DNA of 64,000 nt from Iodidimonas sp. SYSU 1G8 (GTDB lineage: Bacteria; Pseudomonadota; Alphaproteobacteria; SMXS01): assembly GCF_039655775.1 (NCBI RefSeq), contig NZ_JBBYXJ010000001.1:1821501-1885500 (forward strand), written 5' to 3'. Shown piece by piece: positions 9,420-18,065 of the stretch. Both the position numbers and the translations under genes were made by a program. The notes below the pieces were generated by a model, which did not search any database, had not been told where the DNA came from, and saw only the letters and a program-made list of their open reading frames with translations. Position 1 is the stretch's first letter; the number at the start of each line of letters is the position of its first letter.

Positions 9420-9863
9420 ATGGCGAGCGATATCGAGGACAAGCTGGCGATCCAGCACGTGGCGCAGGTCTATGCCGACGGCGTCATGCAGCGTAACGCC
9501 GAACTGTGGGGCTCCACCTGGGCCGAACAGGGCGAATGGAGCCTGCCGGGCATGGAAAAGCCGATCACCGGCCGCGAAACCCTGAAGGGCTTCTGGTCGC
9601 AGGTCATGCAGGGCTATCCCTACGTGCTGCATTGGGTGCAGCCGGGCCTCATCACCGTCAACGGCGACAAGGCGACGGCCCGCTTCTACGTCCAGGAAAA
9701 CATCAAGGACGCCAAGGGCGACCAGGTGCGCGTGGCCGGTGTCTATGACGACCAGCTGGTGCGCGAGAATGGCGAATGGAAGTTCGCCCGCCGCGACTTC
9801 ACCGTGCTCTACCGGGGTCCGACCGACCTCAGCGGCAACTGGTCGGCCTATTCGGGCCGTTAA
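9420..9863 (+). CDS. SnoaL-like / NTF2-fold protein
   Basis: A 147-residue protein with the SnoaL/NTF2-like cone fold: N-terminal helix (AIQHVAQVYADGVMQRN), the block WAEQGEWSLPG, and beta strands ending in GEWKFARRDFTVLYRG. Such proteins are small isomerases, hydratases or ligand binders, often in catabolic or polyketide pathways. It follows the PPOX gene by 23 bases with a GGGGAA ribosome site, so the two are probably co-transcribed. It converges on cofD with overlapping stop codons. The substrate is unknown. Confidence 0.75.
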   Translation: MASDIEDKLAIQHVAQVYADGVMQRNAELWGSTWAEQGEWSLPGMEKPITGRETLKGFWSQVMQGYPYVLHWVQPGLITVNGDKATARFYVQENIKDAKGDQVRVAGVYDDQLVRENGEWKFARRDFTVLYRGPTDLSGNWSAYSGR

Positions 9864-10804
9864 GCCCGGCCTTTCAGGCGAATGGCGAAATCGAGGACCG
9901 CACGGGCCAGCCCCGTGCGGTCCTCGATCGTTTTCATCACCGTGTTGGTGACATAGGTCGAGACACTCAGCCTGCCGGCCAGATCCGAATCCTCGCTGTC
10001 GAGGACGAAGCCGTCCAGCAGCCCGCGATAATGGTGGACAATGGAAGCGGCGGTGACGTCGAGGCCCAGCTCGCCCATCAGCTTGGCCGTCGGTCCCTTG
10101 ATCGCCTTGCCGCCGACGATGGGCGAGACCGCGATCACCGGGGCCTCGTGGCCAGCCAGTGCTTCCCGGATACCCGGTAGCGCGAGCAGCGGATCGACGC
10201 TCAGGAACGGATTGGACGGACAGATCACGATGGCATCGAGCGGACCCTTGAGGGCCGCGATCAGGCCCGGACTGGGCATGGCGTCCTCGGCGCCCTCGAA
10301 GCGAATGCCCCGCACTTCGGGCTGACATCTGTCCCGCACGAAATAATGCTGGAACGCCAGGTCGCCATCATCGGTCTCGATGATGGTGGCGACCTCGTCG
10401 TCGGTCATCGGCACCAGCGCGGGACCGATGCCGTGCTTGGCGGCGAAATCCGCCGTGATCGCGCTCAGCGGCTCGCCTGCCATCAGCCGGCGGGTCCGCT
10501 CCACATGGGTCGCCAGATCCTTGTCGCCCAGATTGAACCAGTCGGGTCCGCCGAGCGTCCGCAGGTTCTCCATGAACTCCCAGCTCTCGCCCGAGCGGCC
10601 CCAGCCCAGCTCCGTGTTGGACAGCCCGCCCAGCGTATAGGTGACCGTGTCGATATCCGGACAGATGCGCAAACCGAGATGGGTGAAATCATCGCCCGTG
10701 TTGATCACGACGGTGAGCCGCTCCGGCGGCAGGATCAGCGACAGGCCTAGCGCCAGCTTGGCGCCGCCGACTCCGCCGCACAGGGCAAGGACATGGCCGC
10801 TCAC
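9860..10804 (-). CDS. cofD: 2-phospho-L-lactate transferase CofD (F420 biosynthesis)
   Basis: CofD/FbiA (314 residues) joins the phosphate-activated three-carbon acid to the deazaflavin Fo, giving F420-0 or its dehydro form. The N-terminal nucleotide-binding loop is LALCGGVGGAKLALG, followed by VVINTGDDFTHLGLRICPDIDTVTY and the substrate block IVICPSNPFLSVDPLLALPG, all characteristic of the family. GTG at 10804 is chosen because it places the GGVGGAK loop at residues 10-16, as in the family, and overlaps the cofE stop as GTGA. It is therefore translationally coupled to cofE upstream. Confidence 0.94.
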   Translation of the reverse strand: MSGHVLALCGGVGGAKLALGLSLILPPERLTVVINTGDDFTHLGLRICPDIDTVTYTLGGLSNTELGWGRSGESWEFMENLRTLGGPDWFNLGDKDLATHVERTRRLMAGEPLSAITADFAAKHGIGPALVPMTDDEVATIIETDDGDLAFQHYFVRDRCQPEVRGIRFEGAEDAMPSPGLIAALKGPLDAIVICPSNPFLSVDPLLALPGIREALAGHEAPVIAVSPIVGGKAIKGPTAKLMGELGLDVTAASIVHHYRGLLDGFVLDSEDSDLAGRLSVSTYVTNTVMKTIEDRTGLARAVLDFAIRLKGRA

Positions 10805-11565
10805 CGGAACATGTCCTCTTTCCTGGCGCGCACCAGCGCCGTGGCGGGCCGCTCGCGCCGCGGCGTATCGAGGCCGCGCACGATGGCCGCCGGCGTGCGT
10901 TCGCGCGCCTCGCCCATGGCCAGATTGGCGGCCGACGCCACCTGGTCGGCCACGGCCACTTCGGTCACCTCCAGCACCTTGCCGAACATGTCCGTATCGC
11001 CGCGCTGGTCCCACAGCGGCTCGAGCCCGGCGCAGCCGATCGCCATGCCCGTCGTGCCATACCTCCAGGCACGCCCCACGCTGTCGGCGATCACCACCGC
11101 CACGTCCGCGCCGGATCGCTCGATCAGGGTCTCGCGGAGCGCGCGGGCGCTGGCGTCAGGGTCGACGGGCAGCAGCAGCGCCATGTCTTCGCTGCCGCCT
11201 TCCACGTTGGAGCGGTCGATACCCGCATTGGCGATCACCAGGCCGAGGTTCTGTTCGACAATCAGCACGTTGGTCTTGGCCCGGAGAACCTCGCGGGATT
11301 CCTGCAGCACCAGTTCGACGACGCGCGGATCCTTGCCGGTCACCCCGGCCAGTTCCTCGGCGCGGGCGGACGGCATCACGGTACCGAGCGAGACGAGGCG
11401 CCCCTCGGCCTTGGAGATGATCTTCTGCGCCACCACGACGATGTCGCCGGCCGCGAGGCTCTCGCCCATGGCGGCGAGGCCGTCGAGGATGAAGGACGCA
11501 AGATCGTCGCCCGGCTGAACCAGCGGAATGCCGGGAATGGCAAAGATGCTCAGCCGGGTCGACAT
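10801..11565 (-). CDS. cofE: F420-0:gamma-L-glutamate ligase CofE
   Basis: CofE (254 residues) is the GTP-dependent ligase adding gamma-linked glutamates to F420-0. Characteristic segments are AIPGIPLVQPGDDL, VVVAQKIISKAEGR, the block containing NAGIDRSNVEGG, and VVIADSVGRAWRYGTTGMAIG. It is a stand-alone ligase. The C-terminal nitroreductase domain of mycobacterial FbiB, which reduces dehydro-F420-0, is absent. It sits between npdG (nine bases upstream) and cofD (four-base overlap). Confidence 0.95.
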   Translation of the reverse strand: MSTRLSIFAIPGIPLVQPGDDLASFILDGLAAMGESLAAGDIVVVAQKIISKAEGRLVSLGTVMPSARAEELAGVTGKDPRVVELVLQESREVLRAKTNVLIVEQNLGLVIANAGIDRSNVEGGSEDMALLLPVDPDASARALRETLIERSGADVAVVIADSVGRAWRYGTTGMAIGCAGLEPLWDQRGDTDMFGKVLEVTEVAVADQVASAANLAMGEARERTPAAIVRGLDTPRRERPATALVRARKEDMFR

Positions 11566-11574
11566 GGCGGCGGC

Positions 11575-12246
11575 CTAGGCCGCTTCGCCCGGCGTACCGG
11601 TGATCTTGATACCCGAGCCGATGATCTTGTAACGGCGGTTGATGGTGATCAGCACCGAGGTCAGCGCCTCGGCCGCCGAGGAATTCGCCAGCGGACCGGC
11701 ATGCCACCCCTTCAGGCCCGCATCTTCCACCAGCCCCACCACTACGTCGCGGGCATCGATATCGTCACCCGACACCAGCACGTCGCATTCGATGTGATGG
11801 TCGCTGTTCAGATGCTCGGCGCCGATGTTCTGGAACGCCGCGACGACCTTCACGCCTTCGCCCACGAAGGCCTGGGCGCGAACGGCGGCGGAATCCTCTT
11901 CCGGCAGCTGCACGCGGCCGACTTTCGGCGGCACCAGCGGCACGGTGGCATCGATCAGGATCTTGCCTTGCACGCCGTCCTTGATCACTTCAAGCATGGG
12001 ACGCTGGTTCGAGAACGGCACGGTGAGCGCGACGATCTCGGCTGCCGCCGCCGCCGCGCCATTGTCCATGCCGACGATGTCGCCGCCGATTTCGCCCTTC
12101 AGCGCCTCGGCCGCTTCCTGTGCCTTGCCCGCCTCGCGCGAGCCGATGATGACCTTGTGGCCGGCCTTGGCCCAGCGCCGCGCAAGGCCCCCGCCCAGGG
12201 CGCCGGTTCCGCCAATCACCGCGATGGTCCGCTTGGTCTCAGCCAT
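11575..12246 (-). CDS. npdG: NADPH-dependent F420 reductase (Fno family)
   Basis: A 223-residue Rossmann protein that moves hydride between NADPH and F420, supplying reduced F420 to partner enzymes. The NADP-binding loop AVIGGTGALGGGLARRWAKAG begins near residue 8, followed by VIIGSREAGKAQEAA; further blocks are VALTVPFSNQ, VVAAFQNIGAEHL and SSAAEALTSVLITINRRYK. ATG 12246 follows a GAAAGGGA site; the upstream extension of the frame is not family-like. It heads the npdG-cofE-cofD transcript and is divergent from the luciferase-like gene. Confidence 0.92.
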   Translation of the reverse strand: MAETKRTIAVIGGTGALGGGLARRWAKAGHKVIIGSREAGKAQEAAEALKGEIGGDIVGMDNGAAAAAAEIVALTVPFSNQRPMLEVIKDGVQGKILIDATVPLVPPKVGRVQLPEEDSAAVRAQAFVGEGVKVVAAFQNIGAEHLNSDHHIECDVLVSGDDIDARDVVVGLVEDAGLKGWHAGPLANSSAAEALTSVLITINRRYKIIGSGIKITGTPGEAA

Positions 12247-12395
12247 GTCTTTCCCTTTCGGTTCTGTCTGTTTTTTCGGTTGTGTAGCACGGTTGGCAAT
12301 ACTGGAAGCACCAAAAAAGATGTGCCAAGGTATCCGCCACTTCGGGAAACCGGCGGCCAATGACCGCCGGCCTGTCCATAAAAGGGGAGATACGG
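12247..12395. promoter_or_regulatory. Divergent promoter region of the F420 island
   Basis: These 149 bases separate npdG-cofE-cofD (minus) from the luciferase-like gene, cofC and fbiC (plus), so they must serve both F420 transcripts. The stretch is richer in A and T than its flanks and has a possible plus-strand TTGGCA. I could not find a convincing -10 at proper spacing, and no obvious inverted repeat. Confidence 0.4.
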
Positions 12396-13376
12396 ATGAA
12401 GATCGGCTTCAACATGCCGCAGCTGACGAATTTCGCCAGCCAGAAGGCGGTGCACGAGTTCGCCACCATTGCTGACAAGATGGGATACGACTCGCTCTGG
12501 GTGCAGGATCACTTCCTGTATCCGGAAAATCCGGTGCAGAGCCACCCCGTTCATCAGCACAAGCTGGGCAAGGACAAGATCGTCCAGTGGCCCGATGCCT
12601 ATTCCAGCATGCTGGCCCCACTGGAAGCGCTTGCTTATGTGGCGGGCATCACCAAGAACATCCGTCTCGGCACCTCGATTCTGGTGTTCGGTTACCATCG
12701 CCCCGTAACCCTGGCCAAGCAGGTCGCGACCATCGACGTATTGTCGAACGGGCGCTTCGATCTGGGTCTGGGACTGGGCTGGGCGACGGAGGAATTCGCC
12801 CACATGGACACGCCGTTCGGCAAGCGCGGCGAACGCTGCTCCGACTTCATCCGCGCCCTGCGCGCCGCCTGGGACGAAAACCCCACGGCCTATGACGGCC
12901 CGTTCTACAATTTCCCAAAGGGTCAGACCTCGCCCAAGCCGGTGCAGCGCGACTGGAACGGCAAGTCCGCCGTGCCCGTGCTCGGCGCGTTCCTCAACGA
13001 CCAGGGCTTCGACCGCGTCGCCGAGCTGTGCGACAAATGGCACCCGGCCGGCCATCCGCCGGAACTGGCCGCCATGCGGCTGGCCCAGATCAACAAGATC
13101 GCCGAGGAAAAGTACAAGCGCGAGCCGCTGAAGTGCGTGATGCGCGTGTTTGCCGCCCCCATGCTGCCCGGCATCAAGCAGATCGGCGAACAGCTCATGC
13201 AGCCCAACTGGGTCGGCACCGCCGACGACATGATGCCGCACCTCAAGGCCGCCAAGGCCGCCGGCATGGACGAGATCGTCATCGACTGCAGCTTCTTCCA
13301 TGAAATGCGGGGCGACGAGGACTGGATCTCCCAGCCCGAGTTCTTCCGTCCGCTCCTGGAAGAAGCCAAGAGCTGA
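12396..13376 (+). CDS. Luciferase-like, probably F420-dependent oxidoreductase
   Basis: A 326-residue TIM-barrel enzyme of the bacterial luciferase-like superfamily, whose F420-using branch performs hydride transfer to aldehydes, alcohols or other substrates. Supporting blocks are MKIGFNMPQLTNF, YDSLWVQDHFLYP, ITKNIRLGTSILVFGYHRP, and SNGRFDLGLGLGWATEEF. ATG 12396 has a perfect AAGGGGAG ribosome site; an ATG 36 bases upstream lacks one. Placement inside the F420 island strongly favours F420 over FMN. The substrate is unknown. Confidence 0.86.
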   Translation: MKIGFNMPQLTNFASQKAVHEFATIADKMGYDSLWVQDHFLYPENPVQSHPVHQHKLGKDKIVQWPDAYSSMLAPLEALAYVAGITKNIRLGTSILVFGYHRPVTLAKQVATIDVLSNGRFDLGLGLGWATEEFAHMDTPFGKRGERCSDFIRALRAAWDENPTAYDGPFYNFPKGQTSPKPVQRDWNGKSAVPVLGAFLNDQGFDRVAELCDKWHPAGHPPELAAMRLAQINKIAEEKYKREPLKCVMRVFAAPMLPGIKQIGEQLMQPNWVGTADDMMPHLKAAKAAGMDEIVIDCSFFHEMRGDEDWISQPEFFRPLLEEAKS

Positions 13377-13476
13377 CACGCACGGAGGGTTTGCCTTGTG
13401 ACGGGCCATTACCGCCCGCCACGAGGCACCATCCGGACAGACGGCGGGCGCTTTGCTGCGCCGACACGGGGAACGG

Positions 13477-14184
13477 ATGGAGGGGGCCGCTATCCGCGAG
13501 AAACCGAATATTTGGGCGCTGCTGCCTGTCAAACGCCTGAAAGGCGCCAAGCAGCGGCTGTCGCCCGTGTTGAGCGAGATGGAACGCACCGAACTGGCGC
13601 GCGCCATGCTGCTCGATGTGCTGCTCGCCCTGCGCCATGCGTGGGGCCTGGCGGGCGTGGCCGTGGTCACCGCCGATACCGAGGCCCGAAACCTGGCGCG
13701 CCAGCATGGCGCCACGCTGATCGGCGAGACCGACGGCGGCCTGAACGAGGCGCTGGACAATGCGCGCCTGACGCTGCACGCCCAAGGCGCGACCAGCGCG
13801 CTCATCGTCCATGGCGACCTCCCCCTCGCCACGGCCGAAGAGATCACCACCCTGATCGACGCCCATCCGCCGGGTCCCGCCGCCACTTTCGTGCCCGCGC
13901 GCGATGGCGGCACCAACGCCATGCTGACCACGCCCGTCGACCCGTTTCCCCTGTCCTATGGCGAGGGCAGTTTCGCCCGCCACAAGGCCGCCGCCGAAGC
14001 GGCCGGTCTGGCCACGGCCTCGCTCGTGTTGCCGGGGCTGCAGCTGGACATAGATACACCCGAGGATCTGGCCGAGTTGCTGCGCCGGGGCGCTGGCGGC
14101 CATACCATGGATTATTTACTGGCGAGCCATGTTGCCACCCGGTTACAACAGGCGGCAGGCAATTCATCGGGAAGTGAACAGTGA
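13477..14184 (+). CDS. cofC: Phosphoacid guanylyltransferase CofC (F420 biosynthesis)
   Basis: CofC/FbiD (235 residues) activates a three-carbon phosphoacid (2-phospholactate, phosphoenolpyruvate or 3-phosphoglycerate, depending on the organism) with GTP for CofD. Family blocks are WALLPVKRLKGAKQRLSPVLS near the N-terminus, VAVVTADTEA, HGDLPLATAEEI and the C-terminal LDIDTPEDLAELL. ATG 13477 has GGGGAA upstream; a TTG at 13453 is possible but less likely. The stop overlaps the fbiC GTG. Which phosphoacid is used cannot be decided by eye. Confidence 0.92.
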   Translation: MEGAAIREKPNIWALLPVKRLKGAKQRLSPVLSEMERTELARAMLLDVLLALRHAWGLAGVAVVTADTEARNLARQHGATLIGETDGGLNEALDNARLTLHAQGATSALIVHGDLPLATAEEITTLIDAHPPGPAATFVPARDGGTNAMLTTPVDPFPLSYGEGSFARHKAAAEAAGLATASLVLPGLQLDIDTPEDLAELLRRGAGGHTMDYLLASHVATRLQQAAGNSSGSEQ

Positions 14185-16607
14185 ACCGCGAGGTCGTGTC
14201 CTATCTGGAGAAGGTCGAGGCGGGCCATCGTCCGACGCGCGCCGAAGCCCTGTTGCTGGCGGCGGAAACGGATGTGCCGCGCCTGATGGCCACGGCCGCC
14301 TATCTGCGCGACCAGGGCCACCGCAACATCATCACCTTTTCCAAGAAGGTGTTCATCCCGCTCACCCATCTGTGTCGCGACGTCTGCCATTACTGCACCT
14401 TCGCCCAGCCGCCGAAGAAGGGCGAGCAGGTGTTCATGACGCCCGAACAGGTTCTGGAAATCGCCCGGCAAGGCGCGGCCATGGGCTGTAAGGAAGCGCT
14501 GTTTACTCTCGGCGACAAACCGGAGCTGCGCTACAAGGCGGCCCGCGACGCGCTCGCCGCGCTGGGGCACGAAACCACCCTCTCCTATCTGGCCGCCATG
14601 GCCCGGCTCGTGCACGAGGAAACCGGGCTGTTCCCGCACCTCAACCCGGGCCTGATGACGGACGAGGACCTTGCCATGCTGCGGCCGCTGGCGCCGTCCA
14701 TGGGCATCATGCTAGAGAGCACCGCCACCAGCCTGCTGGAAAAGGGCAAGCCGCATCACGGCAGCCCCGACAAGGAGCCGGAAGTGCGGCTCGAAGGACT
14801 GCGCCGCGCCGGACGCGCGCAGGTGCCATTCACCTCGGGCATCCTGATCGGCATTGGCGAGACCCGCGCGGAGCGGATCGAGAGCCTGCTCGCCCTGCGC
14901 GACATTCATGACGAGTTCGGCAATTTGCAGGAAGTCATCATTCAGAACTTCCGCGCCAAGCCGGGCACCCGCATGTCGGACGCGCCCGAGCCGGATCTGG
15001 ACGAGCTCCTGTGGACCCTGGCGATCACCCGCATCGTCTTCGGCCCGGAGATGAACATCCAGGTGCCGCCGAACCTCAGCCCCGGTCAGCTTCAGCCACT
15101 CGTCGCGGCCGGCATCAACGATTGGGGTGGCGTCTCGCCGCTGACGCCGGATTTCGTCAATCCGGAAGCGCCTTGGCCACACCTCGACAAGCTGGCCGCC
15201 GAAACCGCCGCGACCGGCAAGCTGCTGGTCGAGCGCCTCACCATCTATCCCGAATACGCCCTGCGGCCCGAGCGCTGGCTCGACAAGGCCATGCGCACGC
15301 CGGTCATCCAGGCCATCGATTCGGAAGGCTATCCGCGCACCGAGGAATGGTCGCCCGGCGAGGACACGCCGCCGCCGGCGAGCGACATCGCCCTGCTGAA
15401 CGCGCCCATGCCGGCGCGGATCGATCCGTGGCTGAAGTCCATCCTGGACCGGGCAAGCGCGGGCGAGCGCCTCAACGAGGCCGAGATCTCCCGGCTGTTC
15501 CTGGCGCGCGGCGACGAATTCACCGCCGTCTGCCGTACCGCCGACACGCTGCGCCGTGCGGTGAAGGGCGACACGGTGACCTATGTGGTCAACCGCAACA
15601 TCAACTACACCAATGTCTGCTACTTCAAGTGCCAGTTCTGCGCCTTCTCCAAGGGCAAGCTGACCGAGAACCTGCGCGGCAAGCCCTATGTCCTCGGCAT
15701 GGACGAGATCCAGCGCCGCACCCGGGAAGCCTGGTCGCGCGGCGCCACGGAAGTGTGCATGCAGGGCGGCATCCATCCGTCCTATACGGGCCAGACCTAT
15801 ATCGACATCACCCGTGCGGTGAAGGAAGCGGTGCCCGGCATGCACGTGCACGCCTTCTCGCCGCTGGAAGTCTGGCAGGGCGCGGAAACCCTCGGCATTT
15901 CGCTGAAGGAATTCCTGATCCGCCTGAAGGACGCCGGCCTCGGCACCTTGCCCGGCACCGCCGGTGAAGTGCTGGACGACGAGGTCCGGAACATCCTGTG
16001 CCCGGACAAGATCAATACCGCCCAGTGGTTCGAGGTGATGGAGACCGCGCACGGCCTGGGCATCCGCACGACCTCGACCATCATGTACGGCCATGTGGAT
16101 GCCCCGATCAACTGGGCGCGCCATCTGCTCGGCCTGCGCGACCTGCAGGCCAGGACCGGCGGCTTCACCGAATTCGTGCCGCTGCCCTTCGTCCACATGG
16201 AAGCCCCCATCTACCTGAAGGGCCGCGCCCGCAAGGGACCGACCTTCCGCGAGGCCGTGCTGATGCACGCCGTCGCCCGCCTCGCGCTGCACCCGCTCAT
16301 CCCCAACATCCAGACCAGCTGGGTCAAGATGGGGCCGGAAGGCGTCAAGGCCTGCCTGAACGCGGGCGTCAACGACATGGGCGGCACGCTGATGAACGAG
16401 ACCATCACACGCTCCGCCGGCGCGAACCACGGTCAGGAGATGGAGCCCTACCGGATGGAAGACATCATCCGCGGCAATGGCCGGGCGCCCGAGCAGCGTT
16501 CGACCGCCTATGGCGACGTCGCCGACGAACGCATCCGCGTGTCGTTCCAGGCGGCGCCGCTCGAGGATTTGCGCTTCACCGCCGCCAAGGAATACGAGCG
16601 CGGCTGA
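14181..16607 (+). CDS. fbiC: Fo synthase, CofG-CofH fusion (FbiC)
   Basis: A single 808-residue polypeptide carrying both radical-SAM halves of Fo synthase, which builds the deazaflavin Fo from tyrosine and the flavin precursor 5-amino-6-ribitylaminouracil. The N-terminal CofG-like half has cluster cysteines C65-C69-C72 (CRDVCHYCTF). The C-terminal CofH-like half has C480-C484-C487 (CYFKCQFCAF) and EVCMQGGIHPSYTG. The order matches the actinobacterial FbiC fusion, whereas archaea use separate proteins. It starts with GTG, overlapping the cofC stop. Both cluster motifs are intact. Confidence 0.96.
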   Translation: MNREVVSYLEKVEAGHRPTRAEALLLAAETDVPRLMATAAYLRDQGHRNIITFSKKVFIPLTHLCRDVCHYCTFAQPPKKGEQVFMTPEQVLEIARQGAAMGCKEALFTLGDKPELRYKAARDALAALGHETTLSYLAAMARLVHEETGLFPHLNPGLMTDEDLAMLRPLAPSMGIMLESTATSLLEKGKPHHGSPDKEPEVRLEGLRRAGRAQVPFTSGILIGIGETRAERIESLLALRDIHDEFGNLQEVIIQNFRAKPGTRMSDAPEPDLDELLWTLAITRIVFGPEMNIQVPPNLSPGQLQPLVAAGINDWGGVSPLTPDFVNPEAPWPHLDKLAAETAATGKLLVERLTIYPEYALRPERWLDKAMRTPVIQAIDSEGYPRTEEWSPGEDTPPPASDIALLNAPMPARIDPWLKSILDRASAGERLNEAEISRLFLARGDEFTAVCRTADTLRRAVKGDTVTYVVNRNINYTNVCYFKCQFCAFSKGKLTENLRGKPYVLGMDEIQRRTREAWSRGATEVCMQGGIHPSYTGQTYIDITRAVKEAVPGMHVHAFSPLEVWQGAETLGISLKEFLIRLKDAGLGTLPGTAGEVLDDEVRNILCPDKINTAQWFEVMETAHGLGIRTTSTIMYGHVDAPINWARHLLGLRDLQARTGGFTEFVPLPFVHMEAPIYLKGRARKGPTFREAVLMHAVARLALHPLIPNIQTSWVKMGPEGVKACLNAGVNDMGGTLMNETITRSAGANHGQEMEPYRMEDIIRGNGRAPEQRSTAYGDVADERIRVSFQAAPLEDLRFTAAKEYERG

Positions 16608-16613
16608 GCCGTC

Positions 16614-17309
16614 TCAGCGATAGACCTTGAAGCTCATCGCTAGCAGTACCGGCATGTCGCCGTAATCGGCCAGTGCCGGGCTGGCCGCGGCCTCGTGCGG
16701 CGGCAGCCGGATTTCACGGAACTCAACCAGTGTCAGGCCGGCATCATCGGCGGCCTGCAGGTAGTCCGACGCCAGATGCGGATAGGTCGGATCGGCGTCT
16801 TCCCGGCTGCGGCCGAGCACGCTGTCGCGCAGCGCGACGAAGGGATGGATTTCCACGGCATGCACCACCCCGCCCGGCTGCGTCAGCCGCTTCGCCTCGG
16901 CGAGCGGTGCCCGGGGATCGGCGCAATACTCCAGCACCAGATCGACCAGCGTCACGTCGGCGCTGGCGCGCAGCAGCGGAATCGGCCGGCGGATATCGTG
17001 ATGAATGAGATCGACCGGCGCATCCTCGAACCGCCGCGCCGCGGCCGCGAGCAGGCGCTGCGAGGGATCGACCCCCGTGACCGCCTCGGCCCCCGCCGCG
17101 ACGAATGACGCGATGTTCTCGCCGGCGCCGCACCCCATTTCCAGAACCCGCTTGCCCATCACATCGCACAGATGCGCGCGAACGAAGTCGGCGGCAAATC
17201 GCACCAGCGGATTGTCGTAGCGGTCATTGGCGGGCGACCACGCGACGCGCGCGTCATGGCCGCTGAAGATAGTGGTGCGTAGGGTTGCGTGGCCGGTGTC
17301 GTTCCGCAT
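16614..17309 (-). CDS. Class I SAM-dependent methyltransferase
   Basis: A 231-residue methyltransferase. The SAM-binding motif I is VLEMGCGAGENIASFVAAGAEAVTGVDPS, at residues 52-80, followed by VDLIHHDIRRPIP and VTLVDLVLEYCADPRAPL. The acceptor is unknown. ATG 17309 is preceded by AAAGAGCGA; upstream in-frame codons are not conserved-looking. It converges on fbiC with six bases between stops, so it is probably not part of the F420 transcript. Confidence 0.85.
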   Translation of the reverse strand: MRNDTGHATLRTTIFSGHDARVAWSPANDRYDNPLVRFAADFVRAHLCDVMGKRVLEMGCGAGENIASFVAAGAEAVTGVDPSQRLLAAAARRFEDAPVDLIHHDIRRPIPLLRASADVTLVDLVLEYCADPRAPLAEAKRLTQPGGVVHAVEIHPFVALRDSVLGRSREDADPTYPHLASDYLQAADDAGLTLVEFREIRLPPHEAAASPALADYGDMPVLLAMSFKVYR

Positions 17310-17459
17310 TCGCTCTTTCCAGCGCCTTCCGCTCCCCTCCCGAGGGAGGTGGCGACAAGACAAATCAGAAGAGCGACGTGGCCCGGCGTCGCTTGCGAAT
17401 GAGACTAGATAGAATTTGAAGGAATTGGAAGCGCTGTTTCAGAATTCCCGACCTGACGC

Positions 17460-17861
17460 TCAGGACGATGCGACCCGAGCCGCGGCCACGCCCGCGACCG
17501 AGCAGACGCTGGTCAGTACGCCGCCCCAGATCATGTCGACGATGGACAGGCCCAGGGGCCAGTTCTTCAGCGTCGCCAGGTTGGTCAGGTCGTACGTGCC
17601 ATAGGCGAGCAGCCCGAGCAGGAAGCCGTAGAGAGCCGCCGTCTTGAGCGACTGCGCCGCGATGGCCGGCACCATGGCGAAGAACAGCACGCCGCCGAGA
17701 TACATCAGATAGAACACGACCGCCGCGGGCATGTTGAACGGTTGCCGCAACAGACCGCCCAGTTCGGCATGATAATACCCCTTGGCGATGACGCCGAGCC
17801 AGAGCAGGTCCAGCACGATGAAGACGATGGCGGCGGCCCCATAGGCCCAGACATAGGTCAT
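17460..17861 (-). CDS. DUF2177 family membrane protein
   Basis: A 133-residue inner-membrane protein with four hydrophobic segments (AAAIVFIVLDLLWLGVIA, VFYLMYLGGVLFFAMVPAI, LYGFLLGLLAYGTYDLTNL, VDMIWGGVLTSVCSVAGVA). The blocks KGYYHAELG and YGTYDLTNLATLKNWP are typical of DUF2177. No biochemical function is established for the family. It is transcribed away from the PepSY operon, sharing its upstream region. Confidence 0.85.
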   Translation of the reverse strand: MTYVWAYGAAAIVFIVLDLLWLGVIAKGYYHAELGGLLRQPFNMPAAVVFYLMYLGGVLFFAMVPAIAAQSLKTAALYGFLLGLLAYGTYDLTNLATLKNWPLGLSIVDMIWGGVLTSVCSVAGVAAARVASS

Positions 17862-17980
17862 GACGATGATTCTCCCCGCATGCTGACGGAATGCCGCATG
17901 GTGTCATCATGCGACCCTCATACGGTCCAACGCCACCATCGGATTTATGCTCCCGTCTCATTCCCGCCGGAATCTGTTGC

Positions 17981-17995
17981 GATTGATTATCAATC
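17981..17995. promoter_or_regulatory. Palindromic operator candidate (Fur-like?)
   Basis: GATTGA-TTA-TCAATC is a perfect six-base inverted repeat with a three-base centre, followed by another CGTGAT half. It lies between the divergent DUF2177 gene and the PepSY-DUF2271-ApbE operon. The AT-rich TGAT/ATCA composition recalls Fur-family iron boxes, and this kind of operon is often linked to iron uptake. The regulator assignment is inference. Confidence 0.35.
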
Positions 17996-18065
17996 GTGAT
18001 TTAAGGTTCGCGAGGCGTCCGTTCGGCCGTTCTCCGGCATCACCGAGCAGGCAGTTCCATCATCC

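Noticed and set aside
17981-17995. FNR/CRP-type site in the palindrome before the PepSY operon
   Set aside because: FNR needs TTGAT-N4-ATCAA; here the half-sites overlap with only one central base, so spacing is wrong. A Fur-like reading is kept at low confidence.
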